A DNA stretch of 29,990 nt from Proteiniphilum sp. (GCA_031255275.1 JAIRSV010000017.1:1-29990); one strand, 5' to 3'; shown: positions 8,801 to 17,252, numbered from the stretch's first letter. The notes: generated from the sequence alone by a model not told the origin. A program made the numbers and translations.

Positions 8801-10309
8801 GAAGGATGGCTGGGGATTGACGACGGTATGATGAAAGTAGCATTTGCCGACGTAACCTACTATATATCCGATACGATAAGGATTCAGAGAGACAACGTAG
8901 GGCTGGATAACCTGGTGATCCGCGATCAGAATAATCACACCGCCACGCTAAACATAAGCCTCTCCCATTCCAATTTCGGGCGCATGATCTATAAGGCCGG
9001 CATCCGGTTCAACGACTTCATGCTGCTGAATAACGCAAACCGTACCGACCTGATGGCCTACGGCAGGCTGAAACTGTCGGGAGAACTGAATGTGACGGGA
9101 TCACCTTCGGGAATCTTCGGAAGAGGAAACCTGACCAGTACAAGCAGATCCCACGTCACCGTAGTGCTCCCGCAGACAGCAACCGCAACGGAGTACAGCG
9201 GCATAATATATGTAAACAGCAGATCGCCGGAACCCGATTCCCTGGCATTTCTGCGCAAGAAAGAAGACTCCGGGACGCAGTTTGCCAGTAATATCTCCGG
9301 CGGCCTGCCCGTGAAGATCGACGTCACCGTAGATCTGACTCCGCAGCTCGAGGCGGCCGTGGTACTCAATCCGACTACCGGAGACGCACTTGAAGTGAGC
9401 GGCGAGGGCGAACTGAATGTCAACTTTAATTCCAAATCCACCCCCCCGGTACTTCTTTACGGAGACTATGTGATCAACAGCGGAAAGTTTCACTACAACC
9501 TGCAGAACCTCCGGACGATAGAGTTCAACATCCGCGAAGGAAGCAGACTCATCATGGAGGGGAACCCGATGAATACGCAATTCAACGTAACGGCCTACAG
9601 GCCCGTAAGAGCCGATTTAGCCTCACTCAGCACCACATTCGTCAACGAATTGCCCAATACCCGTGTTCCGGTCAATGCCATACTCCAGCTCAGAGGTAAT
9701 CTGCAGGGGATGGATCTGCAGTTTGACGTTGAATTGCCGGAAAATTCAAACGACGTACAGCAACGGGTAAAAAGCTTCATAACGAACGAGGAAACAAAGA
9801 TACTTCAGGTAGTCTACCTGGTAACCACCGGCAGTTTTGTGCCGTCGGAAGGCTCCCCCGATATGGGTTTCGGTTCGTCGATGGTGACAAATATCGCCGC
9901 CAATACACTCTCCAGAGGACTGGACGCCCTCTTTGCCGGCGCGCTGAGGGATAACTGGTCAATCAGCACCAACCTGCAATCGGTCGACGGCAGCCTCGAA
10001 AACGTGCGGATGGGAGTAGACGTTTCCACCCGCCTGATGAATAACCGGCTGCGCATAAACACGAACCTGAGCTATGGCGACAACAGTATGCCGGTGGAAG
10101 GTCAGCAGCAGTTTCTGGGAGAGTTCGAACTGGAATATGATATAAACAACTGGCTAATGCTGCGAGCCTTCAACCGGGCTAATCAGCGCTTCTACCGCCG
10201 CACTCCCCTCACGCAGGGAGTAGGGGTGATGGTCACCCGCGAAGCGAAAAGATTCGGCGATCTGTTCGATCTGCGGTTCGTCAGGAAAAAAGAAGAAGAG
10301 GATGATTAA
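5855..10309 (+). CDS. tamB: TamB-like translocation and assembly module protein (DUF490)
   Basis: This is a very large AsmA/TamB-type protein that bridges inner and outer membrane and works with an Omp85 partner in envelope assembly or lipid transport. With the ATG at 5855 it is 1484 residues. A short basic N terminus and one long membrane anchor (about residues 8-32, rich in I and L) lead into a long beta-rich region typical of the repeating beta-groove. The C-terminal TamB domain (from about residue 1200) includes G-D-Y-V-I-N-S-G-K-F and the V-Y-L-V-T-T-G-S-F segment. A GTG at 5792 would add 21 residues with an extra hydrophobic run. The ATG is preferred because the anchor then sits at the N terminus as usual. 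tamL lies 100 bp downstream on the same strand, which strongly supports the assignment. Confidence 0.9.
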   Translation: MRLVAKIIRIFIIIIISIVLLNTVLFLIFSIPAVQKGAAGAALEKLRPIIGTKVNLESIRILFFNTVELGGIYVEDLRQDTLLHIDRIAVRIHAPDLLRSRVTVYKASIENFTAGIHRASPDAPFNFQFIIDAFAGEDTTNVKKNKKPWRITVNEAVLKDGKLRYNIHSLPETPGTFNVNHIDLRDFNFKGKADFLSLEDMQAEITRFSFQEKNAGLTLNSLKAGVKGKGTLLTGSSATVSLNGSRIRIKNASYDTQSKAFTLTAESNLIDPRDINIFVPRFDHLHKPVTFSVSAEGELPQAVLNSLEFRYGPDTELNISGSISDCSDIDNSELRINLRDLSVSQEDLQALIRIGAPDFTSPDPLQAMGDLSLRMKAGGRLKQFLYDGSVTTAQGNVTLNGTGRIGNGFESLLFEGPVTAGNIKVANILGESVGIGNTTMGANVKLSIRDSAVTVAADGRIESTSFRDYPYGNITFGGVYRGNNVTAEIHSDMEKNRFDLSGDITFGEEMKFSVKADVARLDLTPFVAIKSWKDPFLQLNMDGNLSGSSPDDLTGLVTIDNILLGDSNFFYNPGAIYLQALAEEGKEKKIEFTSSFLEGDITGDYYFSTIGAELMQSIHTHLPSVIVEKSRQQPQPETGKNNFRFNIRLQNTEDLSYALSLPFYNVEPATINGRVNMAAGESLRIDAHLPRVMIGSNDIRETRANLHNRASGLAADVNTYLVQNSGHINVKLNSDAASDSVSNHLSFNLQQINTRTDGELLITAGFLRDGEDRMGANIRIPPARIVFNSKRFDFSDAAIIYRKDRIAISNFRIREDNMLLLGIDGVASKSEADNIRIYFSNTEMANILSAFNVSDFTGSVNGEIYVRQALDNPMIRTEKLRVENITLQGDTIGTLRVDGDWDNHLSGFKLNAWLEKGEKRSLDVKGYIPTGDGSPFPMNIDLRIADFDLKAVRPLTADLFSELNGRLNSQIRVTGTFAEPITEGWLGIDDGMMKVAFADVTYYISDTIRIQRDNVGLDNLVIRDQNNHTATLNISLSHSNFGRMIYKAGIRFNDFMLLNNANRTDLMAYGRLKLSGELNVTGSPSGIFGRGNLTSTSRSHVTVVLPQTATATEYSGIIYVNSRSPEPDSLAFLRKKEDSGTQFASNISGGLPVKIDVTVDLTPQLEAAVVLNPTTGDALEVSGEGELNVNFNSKSTPPVLLYGDYVINSGKFHYNLQNLRTIEFNIREGSRLIMEGNPMNTQFNVTAYRPVRADLASLSTTFVNELPNTRVPVNAILQLRGNLQGMDLQFDVELPENSNDVQQRVKSFITNEETKILQVVYLVTTGSFVPSEGSPDMGFGSSMVTNIAANTLSRGLDALFAGALRDNWSISTNLQSVDGSLENVRMGVDVSTRLMNNRLRINTNLSYGDNSMPVEGQQQFLGEFELEYDINNWLMLRAFNRANQRFYRRTPLTQGVGVMVTREAKRFGDLFDLRFVRKKEEEDD

Positions 10310-10409
10310 CCAGTCGGTACGCCGGTACGCATAGATAGCGTGATGACTCTTCTCTCGAGTTACGGAAAGCCCGGTACCTGATTCCAAATAAATCTGCTAA
10401 TTATAATGT

Positions 10410-12719
10410 ATGATACGAGTAAAAAGATACATAACCTTCATATTGTGGATATTCTCACTGGTCGCCTGCAACGTAACCAGGAAGGTGCCCGAGGGGAGTT
10501 ATCTCCTCAACAGGACCGACATAAAATCGGATGTAAGAGGAATCGGTTCCTCCGCGTTGACCCCCTATCTGAGGCAGAAGCCCAACTCTTCGATGATATT
10601 GCTGGGCAGGGTGAAACTGCAGATGTACAATATCCCCAATGACAATTCCTCATGGCTAAACAGGCAACTCCACAAGTATGGCGAGCCACCCGTACTTTAT
10701 AATGAGCATCTGGCCGTAATCTCGGCAGAGCAGATGCGCCTGCTCCTGAAAAACAAGGGATACCTGAATGTGAAGGTAGACACCGCCGTAGTGAAAAAAA
10801 ACAGGCGAGCCAGTGTCACCTATAATGTGACGGGGAACGAGCCATACCGTATCCGCACTTTTACCGACACGATTCACTCGGTCGACACCACCGTGCACAA
10901 TATCCTGAGCCGGAGCAGACAGCTCGAATGGATGAAGGAAGGCGATATTTTTGATCTCTCCGTACTCGAAGAAGGCCGGGAAAGGATGACCGCCATGCTG
11001 AGAAACAGAGGATACTACAACTTTCTGAAGGAAAACTTCTACTTTATCGCAGACACCACCGCAGGGATAAACCAGGTAGACGTGACACTTGCTCTGAACA
11101 ATCCCTCGGATTCGACGCGCTACCGGCAACACTATATAGGAAATGTAACCGTGCTCAACGGAGTAAATCCGGTTCTCCTGCAGGACTCGACCCGTCACGC
11201 CTCGTTGGATTTGGACACGGTAGATTACAGAGGAATACGAATTATTTCGGGAAAAAACCGCTTTCTGCGTCCGCGCGCAGTCTATTACAACACCTTTCTG
11301 CGTCCGGGGCGGCTCTATGCCGACAGGACGGTCGAGCGAACCTATGCCTCGCTGAACGGAATGGGGCCGGTAAATCAGACGTCTATCAACCTGACGCCCG
11401 CGATGCGGAACGACTCCGCCCGTATTGATTCGAGGATCACCCTCTTCCCGGGCAACCTGCATTATACGCAGTTCGGGATAGACGGCACCAATTCGGGAGG
11501 CGACCTCGGCGTAGCCGGCAACGTGATGTACGAACACCGCAATTTCCTGAAGGGAGGAGAAACCTTCAGGCTGCAGTTGAATGCCGCTTACGAATTTATC
11601 TCAGCGTCCGACAGCCTGAACCTCCTCGATAAGAGCTTCTATGAATATGGCGCGGAAGCATTCCTCTCCATCCCGCAATTGCTGCTCCCCTGGCTGATGA
11701 AGCGCCTCGGAGATCAACCCTCGGCGTCGACCGAATTTTCCGCGGGAATCAACTTCCAGAAACGCCCCGAATACCTGCGTCAGTTCTTCAACCTCTCCAC
11801 CCGGTTCCAGTGGTCATCCGTGGAATGGCAACTGCAGCACATGCTGGAACCGGCGGGAGTGACCTATGTGAGAATGCCCTGGAAAACCAAGCGCTTTGAA
11901 GATCTTTATCTGAATGAAAAAACCAATCCCATCCTGCGATACAGCTACGATGATCTGCTGATCATGCGCAGCGCATACAGCCTCACCTATACCAACTACA
12001 ACCGCCTCGGGAGACGGATGCCGTCCGTCCCTGTCCGGTTTCGCTCCGGCATAGAGGTAGCAGGATGGCTGCCCCGCATCATTACCGGCATGGGCGGGGG
12101 AGAGGTAAATGACAAAGGTATGAAGACACTGTTTCAACAACCCTATTCGGAATACCTGAAGGGAGATTTCGACATATCCGCCTCACACGCCTTCGACGAA
12201 AACAATACCCTGGCAACGCACCTGGCGGTAGGAATAGCCTGGCCATACGGAAACTCCGGCGTCCTGCCATTCGAGAAACGCTACTTCGGCGGCGGAGCGA
12301 ACAGCGTAAGAGGGTGGAGCACCCGTACGCTGGGGCCGGGTACCTACAGCCGCGACTCGATGAGATCGGATTTCGGCCACAAGGTAGGAGATGTGAAGAT
12401 TGACCTCAGTCTGGAATTTCGGCGCAAGCTCACCGGTATATTCGAACTGGCAGCATTTGTCGACGCGGGAAATATATGGACAGTCCGGGATTATATGGAG
12501 CAACCGGGCGGCATGTTCCGCTGGAACGGTTTTTACAGGGAGCTGGCCGTGGCATACGGACTCGGCCTGCGTTTGAATCTCGACTTCCTGCTGATCAGGG
12601 TCGACGGAGGGATGAAGGCGCACAATCCCGGTCTCCCGGAAGGCTCTCGCTGGACGATCTTCAAACCGGCATTCCGTCGCGACTTTGCCTTTCATTTCGC
12701 GATAGGCTATCCGTTCTGA
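10410..12719 (+). CDS. tamL: TamL: lipoprotein Omp85 (BamA/TamA family) outer membrane protein
   Basis: This 769-residue Omp85 protein has a lipoprotein signal (S-L-V-A-C, lipidated Cys at residue 20). That feature marks the Bacteroidota TamL group, since ordinary TamA/BamA are not lipidated. POTRA-like segments occupy about residues 30-320; an example is E-Q-M-R-L-L-L-K-N-K-G-Y-L-N near 106-119. The C-terminal half is the 16-strand barrel, with the L6-loop motif V-R-G-W at 633-636 (family V-R-G-[YFW]) and a C-terminal aromatic residue (Y-P-F). TamL pairs with TamB to place proteins or lipids in the outer membrane. The gene follows tamB by 100 bp with no terminator visible, so co-transcription is likely. 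Confidence 0.9.
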   Translation: MIRVKRYITFILWIFSLVACNVTRKVPEGSYLLNRTDIKSDVRGIGSSALTPYLRQKPNSSMILLGRVKLQMYNIPNDNSSWLNRQLHKYGEPPVLYNEHLAVISAEQMRLLLKNKGYLNVKVDTAVVKKNRRASVTYNVTGNEPYRIRTFTDTIHSVDTTVHNILSRSRQLEWMKEGDIFDLSVLEEGRERMTAMLRNRGYYNFLKENFYFIADTTAGINQVDVTLALNNPSDSTRYRQHYIGNVTVLNGVNPVLLQDSTRHASLDLDTVDYRGIRIISGKNRFLRPRAVYYNTFLRPGRLYADRTVERTYASLNGMGPVNQTSINLTPAMRNDSARIDSRITLFPGNLHYTQFGIDGTNSGGDLGVAGNVMYEHRNFLKGGETFRLQLNAAYEFISASDSLNLLDKSFYEYGAEAFLSIPQLLLPWLMKRLGDQPSASTEFSAGINFQKRPEYLRQFFNLSTRFQWSSVEWQLQHMLEPAGVTYVRMPWKTKRFEDLYLNEKTNPILRYSYDDLLIMRSAYSLTYTNYNRLGRRMPSVPVRFRSGIEVAGWLPRIITGMGGGEVNDKGMKTLFQQPYSEYLKGDFDISASHAFDENNTLATHLAVGIAWPYGNSGVLPFEKRYFGGGANSVRGWSTRTLGPGTYSRDSMRSDFGHKVGDVKIDLSLEFRRKLTGIFELAAFVDAGNIWTVRDYMEQPGGMFRWNGFYRELAVAYGLGLRLNLDFLLIRVDGGMKAHNPGLPEGSRWTIFKPAFRRDFAFHFAIGYPF

Positions 12720-12764
12720 CGGTTTACCTTTCGCACGTTATGACGCGGAGCGCCGGGTGAGCGC

Positions 12765-12802
12765 AAAAAAAACATCGGATTAAAATTTCTTTTAACCCGA
12801 TG
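12765..12802 (-). terminator. Rho-independent terminator for tRNA-Gln
   Basis: 12773-12802 forms a 13-bp hairpin with one mismatch (CATCGG-x-TTAAAA over TTTC). On the minus strand it is followed by eight T (plus-strand A-run 12765-12772). It lies about 80 nt past the 3' end of the tRNA. On the plus strand no T-run follows, so it serves the tRNA transcript better than tamL. Confidence 0.65.
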
Positions 12803-12885
12803 AAATTCATAATTTCGCGAAGATTTAAGACTTTTTCACCTTATACATACGGTAAAGACCTAAGGCATTCTGTTTCACTTTTTGG

Positions 12886-12956
12886 TTGTCTTACCAGGAT
12901 TCGAACCTGGACAAACAGGACCAGAATCTGTTGTGCTACCGTTACACCATAAGACA
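12886..12956 (-). tRNA. tRNA-Gln, anticodon CTG
   Basis: The minus strand folds as a 71-nt cloverleaf. It has a 7-bp acceptor stem TGTCTTA/TAAGACA, a D arm GTGT/GCAC, the anticodon loop TTCTGGT (anticodon CTG, reads CAG), and a T arm CCAGG-TTCGAAT-CCTGG with discriminator A. CCA is encoded in the DNA at 12883-12885. The anticodon stem ACAGA/CCTGT leaves an A-C mismatch next to the loop (positions 31-39), where related tRNA-Gln genes usually pair. A TATCTTTG box ends about 10 nt upstream and a terminator follows, so it is a single-tRNA transcription unit. Confidence 0.92.
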
Positions 12957-12965
12957 ATGGCAATG

Positions 12966-12973
12966 CAAAGATA
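12966..12973 (-). promoter_or_regulatory. -7 promoter element for tRNA-Gln
   Basis: On the minus strand this reads TATCTTTG (TAnnTTTG consensus), 9 nt before the tRNA 5' end, so transcription would start at or very near the mature end. No clear -33 TTG is seen at the right spacing. Confidence 0.5.
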
Positions 12974-13049
12974 TGAAAAAATATCACAGTGAAAAAGAAT
13001 GTACCGAAAATTTACACCCCCATTCCGGATTCTCTCGTCCGCTGCCCCC

Positions 13050-16000
13050 TCAGGAGCGACAGTCCCGATCAGGAGCAACCACGGAATAAATCCCCCTCAT
13101 CCGGTAAGAGTCAAGCAAGGCAGCGTAGACAGGAGACGCGCGCAGGACAGGCGCGTTACCGACGAGAAAAAGCTGTTGCCGCGCACGGGTAATCGCCACG
13201 TTAAGCTTTCTGTCCACCGTCCCGTCGCCGTTCGGACAGCAGAGGAAATCCATCCGGCAAGGCCTGTTCGCGCAGAACGAAATCAGGATCACGTCGCGCT
13301 GACTGCCCTGATACCGCTCGACGGTATCAATCATAATCTCCTCCCAGCCCGGGAGTCCCGCCGCGGAAAGCTTATGCCTGATCAGCGCAATCTGATTCCG
13401 GTAAGGAGCGATGACGCCGGTCGAGGCCGCGTCGAACGGCCTCCCGTTCGCCTCGTACACGCGGCGGAGGGAAGTGAGTAGCGCGACGATAAGATCTGCC
13501 TCCGTTTCGCAGACCTTGTCGGAAGACGAAGGACGGATGATATTCTCCGTCGAAAAGAAAACGGTACGCTCTGCAGCCACCCGGCGGTCGAAGAAACTGT
13601 CCGAAGGAGCGCGCATCACCCACTCCTCCGACTGCCAGGCATGTACGGGAAAAAGCTTCCCCGCGTAGAAAGCCGCGGAGGGAAAAGCCGCAATCTCACC
13701 ATGCATCCGTCCCTGGCGGGTGAGCTGCGCCAGGGCATGATGCCATCCCTGCGTCCGGCAGCGGCGCAACAGGCGCTCGAACAGCGAGTCGCGACAGTCG
13801 ACGAACCCCGCTCCGGCCAGCGCCGGCTCGCTGACGGCAGAATGTCGACCCTCCTGCAGCACGATAGTCGCGAGCTGATTATGGTCGCCGATCATGATGA
13901 AGCGGTCGAAGAGAGGAAGAAGTCCGATAATCTGCGGTTCGAGGATCTGCGACGCCTCGTCGATAATAGCCACGTGAAAGTGTTTCAACCCGAAAAGCTC
14001 CTTCCGTCCGCAGATGGAAGCCAGCGTAGAGATAAAAATCCGCGTCCGTTCAATCTCCCGGCGGAGCGACTCCCTGTCCCCCGCCCCCTCCGAAATCCGC
14101 TGCAGCAGCCTGTGACGGTAAGGCTCGGCACACGAAAGCTCGGAACCTGTCCGGATGTAAGCCGCGCACTCGTCCGCGCGACAGCCGAAAGCAGCGCAAA
14201 CCGCTTCACACAACTCATCCACCGCCCGGTTCGTATAAGCCAGCACCATGATATTGCAGTCCGGCCGCGCGTGAAACTCCTCGATAAGGCGACGGGCAAG
14301 GATCGACGTCTTCCCCGTCCCCGGAGGCCCCACGATCAGAAAATAATCCCGCGCATTCATCGCCCGGCAGACGATGTCCGCAGGAGAATCCGTTTCCCGG
14401 AACGCCCGTCGCGACACCTCTCCCGGAGGCGCAAGTCCCAGCAAAACCTCCCTCTTCCCGCGCGGAGCGTCCAGAAACGCATAAAGACTTTTGAACATAC
14501 TGTTGCAGGAAGAGTCAAGCGAATCATGCTCTATCGCCCAGCGCCGGTTATCGTCAAAAAGGCGGCGATTCTTCTGCCTGTAGCGGAAGCGCACCTCCAC
14601 ACACCGGGGCGTGATCCGCGCGACAGTCCCCTTGAGTATCTGCCGGTTCAGTACCGTATCCCCCTCGTCCTCCCGCGGATAAGCGATGCAGATTTCGCCC
14701 TCCCGGAAGTTTACAATATCATTCTCCGCCCGCTCCCGGGCAAAGACAATCGTCATGCCCCCGCCCGCCTCCGTCACACTCCGGATAGAGAGGTCGTAGA
14801 GGACGTCGAGCGCCCCGGCGCGCTCGCTGAAGGGACGCTTCCACAGCGCCGCCGTCCCCGTCGGCGTTTCGCCGGCTCCTCCCCCCGTTTTGGTAAGGTA
14901 AAGCTCCCGCGAAACGAACCGGACAAACCGGTAGAAATACGCACGTTCCGTCCCGCTGCACTCCGACAGAAGGGTACGCATCCGCTCCAGCTTCGCGGTG
15001 AAAAACGCGGGAAGCTTCCGCCCCGTGCGAAGGAGGCCGAAGAGCGCACCGAAGAGCGCTTCCGCCTCCCCGTTCCCCTCCCCGGCCAGCACCAGCTCGC
15101 CTGCCACAATCAGGTTACGCAGGTTCACCACCCGCATCTCCGGGGCAGCATCCGCCGCCGCCGGACGGAGATTCCCCCCCGGCCGGTTTCCCGCCGAATA
15201 GAGGATAAAAGTATCCGCCGGACGCCGTTCCCCCCCGTCAAGGTATTCAATCATCATGCGATACACCGCTGCCTGCACCTCGTGGGCAAGAGAAATCCGG
15301 CCGGCGTCGGAAGGAGGATAAGGCAACCGTCCCGACTTGAGTTCCACGATGCGGGCCGGCGCATCCGGTGAACGGGGCTGCAGCAGGTCGAGCCGCCCCT
15401 GGAAGCCGAAGCGCTGGCTGAAGAACGACGGCTCCAGCGTACAGCTGTGCAGATCGATACCCCATCGGGGGAAGTCGTCGAGAATCACTCGCCGGATATT
15501 TTCGAACTGATTCTTCGCCATCTCCATAAACATCCTGAAGTCGTCCGGAGCACGAAGCTCTTCGCAGGCAGCATACTCGAAGGGCGACTGCCGGAACGAC
15601 CGGAGAAAAACCTCCGGGAAAGTCACCTTAGCCGGATCGGCAGCAAACGCCAGTTCGTCGAGAAAAAAATTCGCCAGATTCCCCAGCAACAGGTAAGAGT
15701 GATTCTCCCTCTCCTCAAAGCGGTTGCCGAAGTACAGGAGCGGAGAGATCAGATAATCCCGGAAACACTCCGCAATGGCCGAAGCGTCAATCAGGTAATC
15801 AGGCTCAAGGACAATATGGCCGGGGACGAGAAAACCCTCCCCGTCCGCAACGCAATCCACCAGATTCAGGATAGCCCCCTCCCGGAACCTCTCTGCCGAA
15901 GTCTCAAAAGCACCCATCCCCGCCGGAGCGCCATACCTGACCGCCACCTCCCTGCCCGGACGCTCCCCCTCCGTCGTCTCTGTCGTCTCTGTCGCCTCCG

Positions 16001-16184
16001 TGACGCAGAAAAGCAGTTTCACTACACGGTCCGTTCGCAGGAGCCTGACGCGGAGAAGCCCATACCGGGAAAGTCGCCCGCCGGGGAGCGGCCCCCGGAT
16101 CTCATCCGGAGAAGCACCCTCGGATGCGGAAGGAAACTCAATCATAACAGTCGGAATATTCAGAAGAAAACAATCATAAACCAT
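13050..16184 (-). CDS. Dna2-like nuclease-helicase (PD-(D/E)XK nuclease plus SF1 helicase)
   Basis: This 1044-residue protein joins two modules, as in eukaryotic Dna2. The first is a Cas4/RecB-like nuclease: F-G-F-Q-G-R-L-D (about 260-267, D266), V-E-L-K (280-283, E281 and K283), then H-E-V-Q-A-A-V-Y-R-M, the usual Q-x-x-x-Y helix. The second is an SF1B helicase: G-P-P-G-T-G-K-T (619-626), I-D-E-A-S-Q (741-746), G-D-H-N-Q-L (766-771), a QGS motif in V-E-R-Y-Q-G-S-Q-R-D and the motif VI N-V-A-I-T-R-A-R. It probably cuts and unwinds DNA ends or flaps in repair. An ATG at 16184 is preferred over 16253 because it clears the upstream gene, ending 26 bp before it; 16145 is another option. Several cysteines (near residues 978-983) could be tested for metal binding, but the four-Cys Fe-S pattern is not obvious. 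Confidence 0.88.
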   Translation of the reverse strand: MVYDCFLLNIPTVMIEFPSASEGASPDEIRGPLPGGRLSRYGLLRVRLLRTDRVVKLLFCVTEATETTETTEGERPGREVAVRYGAPAGMGAFETSAERFREGAILNLVDCVADGEGFLVPGHIVLEPDYLIDASAIAECFRDYLISPLLYFGNRFEERENHSYLLLGNLANFFLDELAFAADPAKVTFPEVFLRSFRQSPFEYAACEELRAPDDFRMFMEMAKNQFENIRRVILDDFPRWGIDLHSCTLEPSFFSQRFGFQGRLDLLQPRSPDAPARIVELKSGRLPYPPSDAGRISLAHEVQAAVYRMMIEYLDGGERRPADTFILYSAGNRPGGNLRPAAADAAPEMRVVNLRNLIVAGELVLAGEGNGEAEALFGALFGLLRTGRKLPAFFTAKLERMRTLLSECSGTERAYFYRFVRFVSRELYLTKTGGGAGETPTGTAALWKRPFSERAGALDVLYDLSIRSVTEAGGGMTIVFARERAENDIVNFREGEICIAYPREDEGDTVLNRQILKGTVARITPRCVEVRFRYRQKNRRLFDDNRRWAIEHDSLDSSCNSMFKSLYAFLDAPRGKREVLLGLAPPGEVSRRAFRETDSPADIVCRAMNARDYFLIVGPPGTGKTSILARRLIEEFHARPDCNIMVLAYTNRAVDELCEAVCAAFGCRADECAAYIRTGSELSCAEPYRHRLLQRISEGAGDRESLRREIERTRIFISTLASICGRKELFGLKHFHVAIIDEASQILEPQIIGLLPLFDRFIMIGDHNQLATIVLQEGRHSAVSEPALAGAGFVDCRDSLFERLLRRCRTQGWHHALAQLTRQGRMHGEIAAFPSAAFYAGKLFPVHAWQSEEWVMRAPSDSFFDRRVAAERTVFFSTENIIRPSSSDKVCETEADLIVALLTSLRRVYEANGRPFDAASTGVIAPYRNQIALIRHKLSAAGLPGWEEIMIDTVERYQGSQRDVILISFCANRPCRMDFLCCPNGDGTVDRKLNVAITRARQQLFLVGNAPVLRASPVYAALLDSYRMRGIYSVVAPDRDCRS

Positions 16185-16210
16185 CGCCGGCGCGCCGCCC
16201 CCGTCGCCCC

Positions 16211-16876
16211 CTACGGGACGATGGCGCTCTCGATCTTGCTCCACGGCCCGCACAACCCCTTACGGTTCTGCCAGCGGGCAGCGAAATAGACCGTCCGGCC
16301 GCGCTCCTCCTCCGCAAACTCCAGTCCATACGGCGTACGCGTCGCCAGCACGCAGCGAGTCAGCGCACCGGTGCCGGTCGGCGGCGTGCCGCAGAGGGCA
16401 TAAGCAATCAGCGCACCGGTCACCCCGCGCGGCTTAGCCCTTCCCGCGCTCCCCATGTCGCGGAAGAGCACCCTCAGTCGGCGCACATCCACCACCTCAA
16501 TTTCGATTTCCGGGCGCGAAGCCGGCACCGGATTCGTCGACGGCACAGCATCACGCACGCGGAGCCCCAGCGCCACACGATCAACATTCGTAATCGCCGG
16601 ATTCTTCAGCCGCCACCCCGCCAGTCTGCGGATCGCCGTCTCCAGCACCTTTCGGGCAGCATTCTTCTCCGCCACCAGGACAGAGGTTCTGGCCGGACTG
16701 TCTACCCGAGCGTGAAGCGCGGCAAAAGCACCGGCAGCCGTCCGGAGAAAATCCACCTCACCGGGCGGGATCTCCCACGCCACCGCGTTTGCCGCCACCT
16801 TCCCCACGAAATTGGCGCTCCAGGCAACCAGTTCCGCATCCTTTCTGGGGATATAATCCCAATGGTAAGTATTCAT
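16211..16876 (-). CDS. Conserved hypothetical protein with fibronectin-like C-terminus
   Basis: This is a soluble-looking protein of 221 residues with no signal peptide or membrane segment. The N-terminal half is mostly helical (Y-I-P-R-K-D-A-E-L-V-A-W, then A-A-N-A-V-A-W and a long A/R-rich helix). The C-terminal part ends in A-A-R-W-Q-N-R-K-G-L-C-G-P-W-S, the kind of strand ending seen in fibronectin III-like domains. From memory, similar proteins with the same Y-H-W-D-Y-I-P-R start are found in Bacteroidota, always as hypotheticals. It lies just upstream of the nuclease-helicase on the same strand. Joint transcription is likely but a joint function is not shown. Confidence 0.65.
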   Translation of the reverse strand: MNTYHWDYIPRKDAELVAWSANFVGKVAANAVAWEIPPGEVDFLRTAAGAFAALHARVDSPARTSVLVAEKNAARKVLETAIRRLAGWRLKNPAITNVDRVALGLRVRDAVPSTNPVPASRPEIEIEVVDVRRLRVLFRDMGSAGRAKPRGVTGALIAYALCGTPPTGTGALTRCVLATRTPYGLEFAEEERGRTVYFAARWQNRKGLCGPWSKIESAIVP

Positions 16877-16908
16877 AATCTTTCAATAAATGAAGAATGA
16901 AAAATGAA

Positions 16909-16966
16909 AACCAGCTCGGGGAACGCCTGAGCGGCAAGGGGCGGGAGCACCCGCCCCGACGAGCGA
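16909..16966 (-). repeat. 58-bp dispersed hairpin repeat, left arm of inverted pair
   Basis: This segment is the reverse complement of 17146-17203, with 3 mismatches over the 54-bp core and 4 over 58 bp. It contains its own hairpins: GGGGCGGG-AGCA-CCCGCCCC and GCTCGGG-GAACG-CCTGAGC (one G-U). The second hairpin is shared with 137-165. It is preceded by an A-rich GAATGAAAAATGAAAA run like those near 67-97 and 4541-4560. Confidence 0.85.
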
Positions 16967-17145
16967 TTTCGGAGCGCGACAGCGCGCAGTTACAATACTT
17001 TTCATCATCATATTATCATATTATCACATCATCACATAGCCATTCTCCGCTTCTCATCTATAACACACCCCCAACCCCCTCTCAAGAGGGGAGCTTGCGC
17101 TATCGCGCTCTGGAAACAGATTTTACTTCTTCTCATTAATTTTTT
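16967..17145. other. Spacer of the inverted repeat pair, low-complexity, no gene
   Basis: About 180 bp between the two arms. It contains a CATCATCATATTATCATATTATC-type stretch, the word CACATCATCACATAGCCA (17024-17042) shared with 178-196, and the small palindrome CCCCTCT-CA-AGAGGGG (17075-17090). No credible coding frame is present, and no transposase fragment is recognisable. Confidence 0.6.
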
Positions 17146-17203
17146 TCGTTCGTCGGGGCGGGTGCTCCCGCCCCTTGCCACTCGGGCGCTCCCCGAGCTG
17201 GTT
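17146..17203 (+). repeat. 58-bp dispersed hairpin repeat, right arm of inverted pair
   Basis: Inverted copy of 16909-16966. Its end CTCGGG-CGCTC-CCCGAG-CTGGTTTTC forms a perfect 6-bp stem followed by TTTT, so it may also act as a weak terminator. The same end occurs at 141-165. Confidence 0.85.
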
Positions 17204-17252
17204 TTCTCTACTTGACATTATCAATCATTTTCAATTCACCACAGACAAAGCT

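Noticed and set aside
12826..12880. Minus-strand open stretch after the tRNA reading ...A-L-G-L-Y-R-M-Y-K-V-K-K-S then stop
   Set aside because: It has no usable start between the tRNA and the stretch and lies in the tRNA transcript before its terminator. It may be chance or a tiny remnant, and cannot be supported as a gene.
13641..15371. Long plus-strand frame of 576 codons opposite the helicase gene
   Set aside because: It is antisense to a gene with clear nuclease and helicase motifs. High GC content removes stop codons on the other strand, and the product is an Arg/Pro-rich low-complexity sequence.
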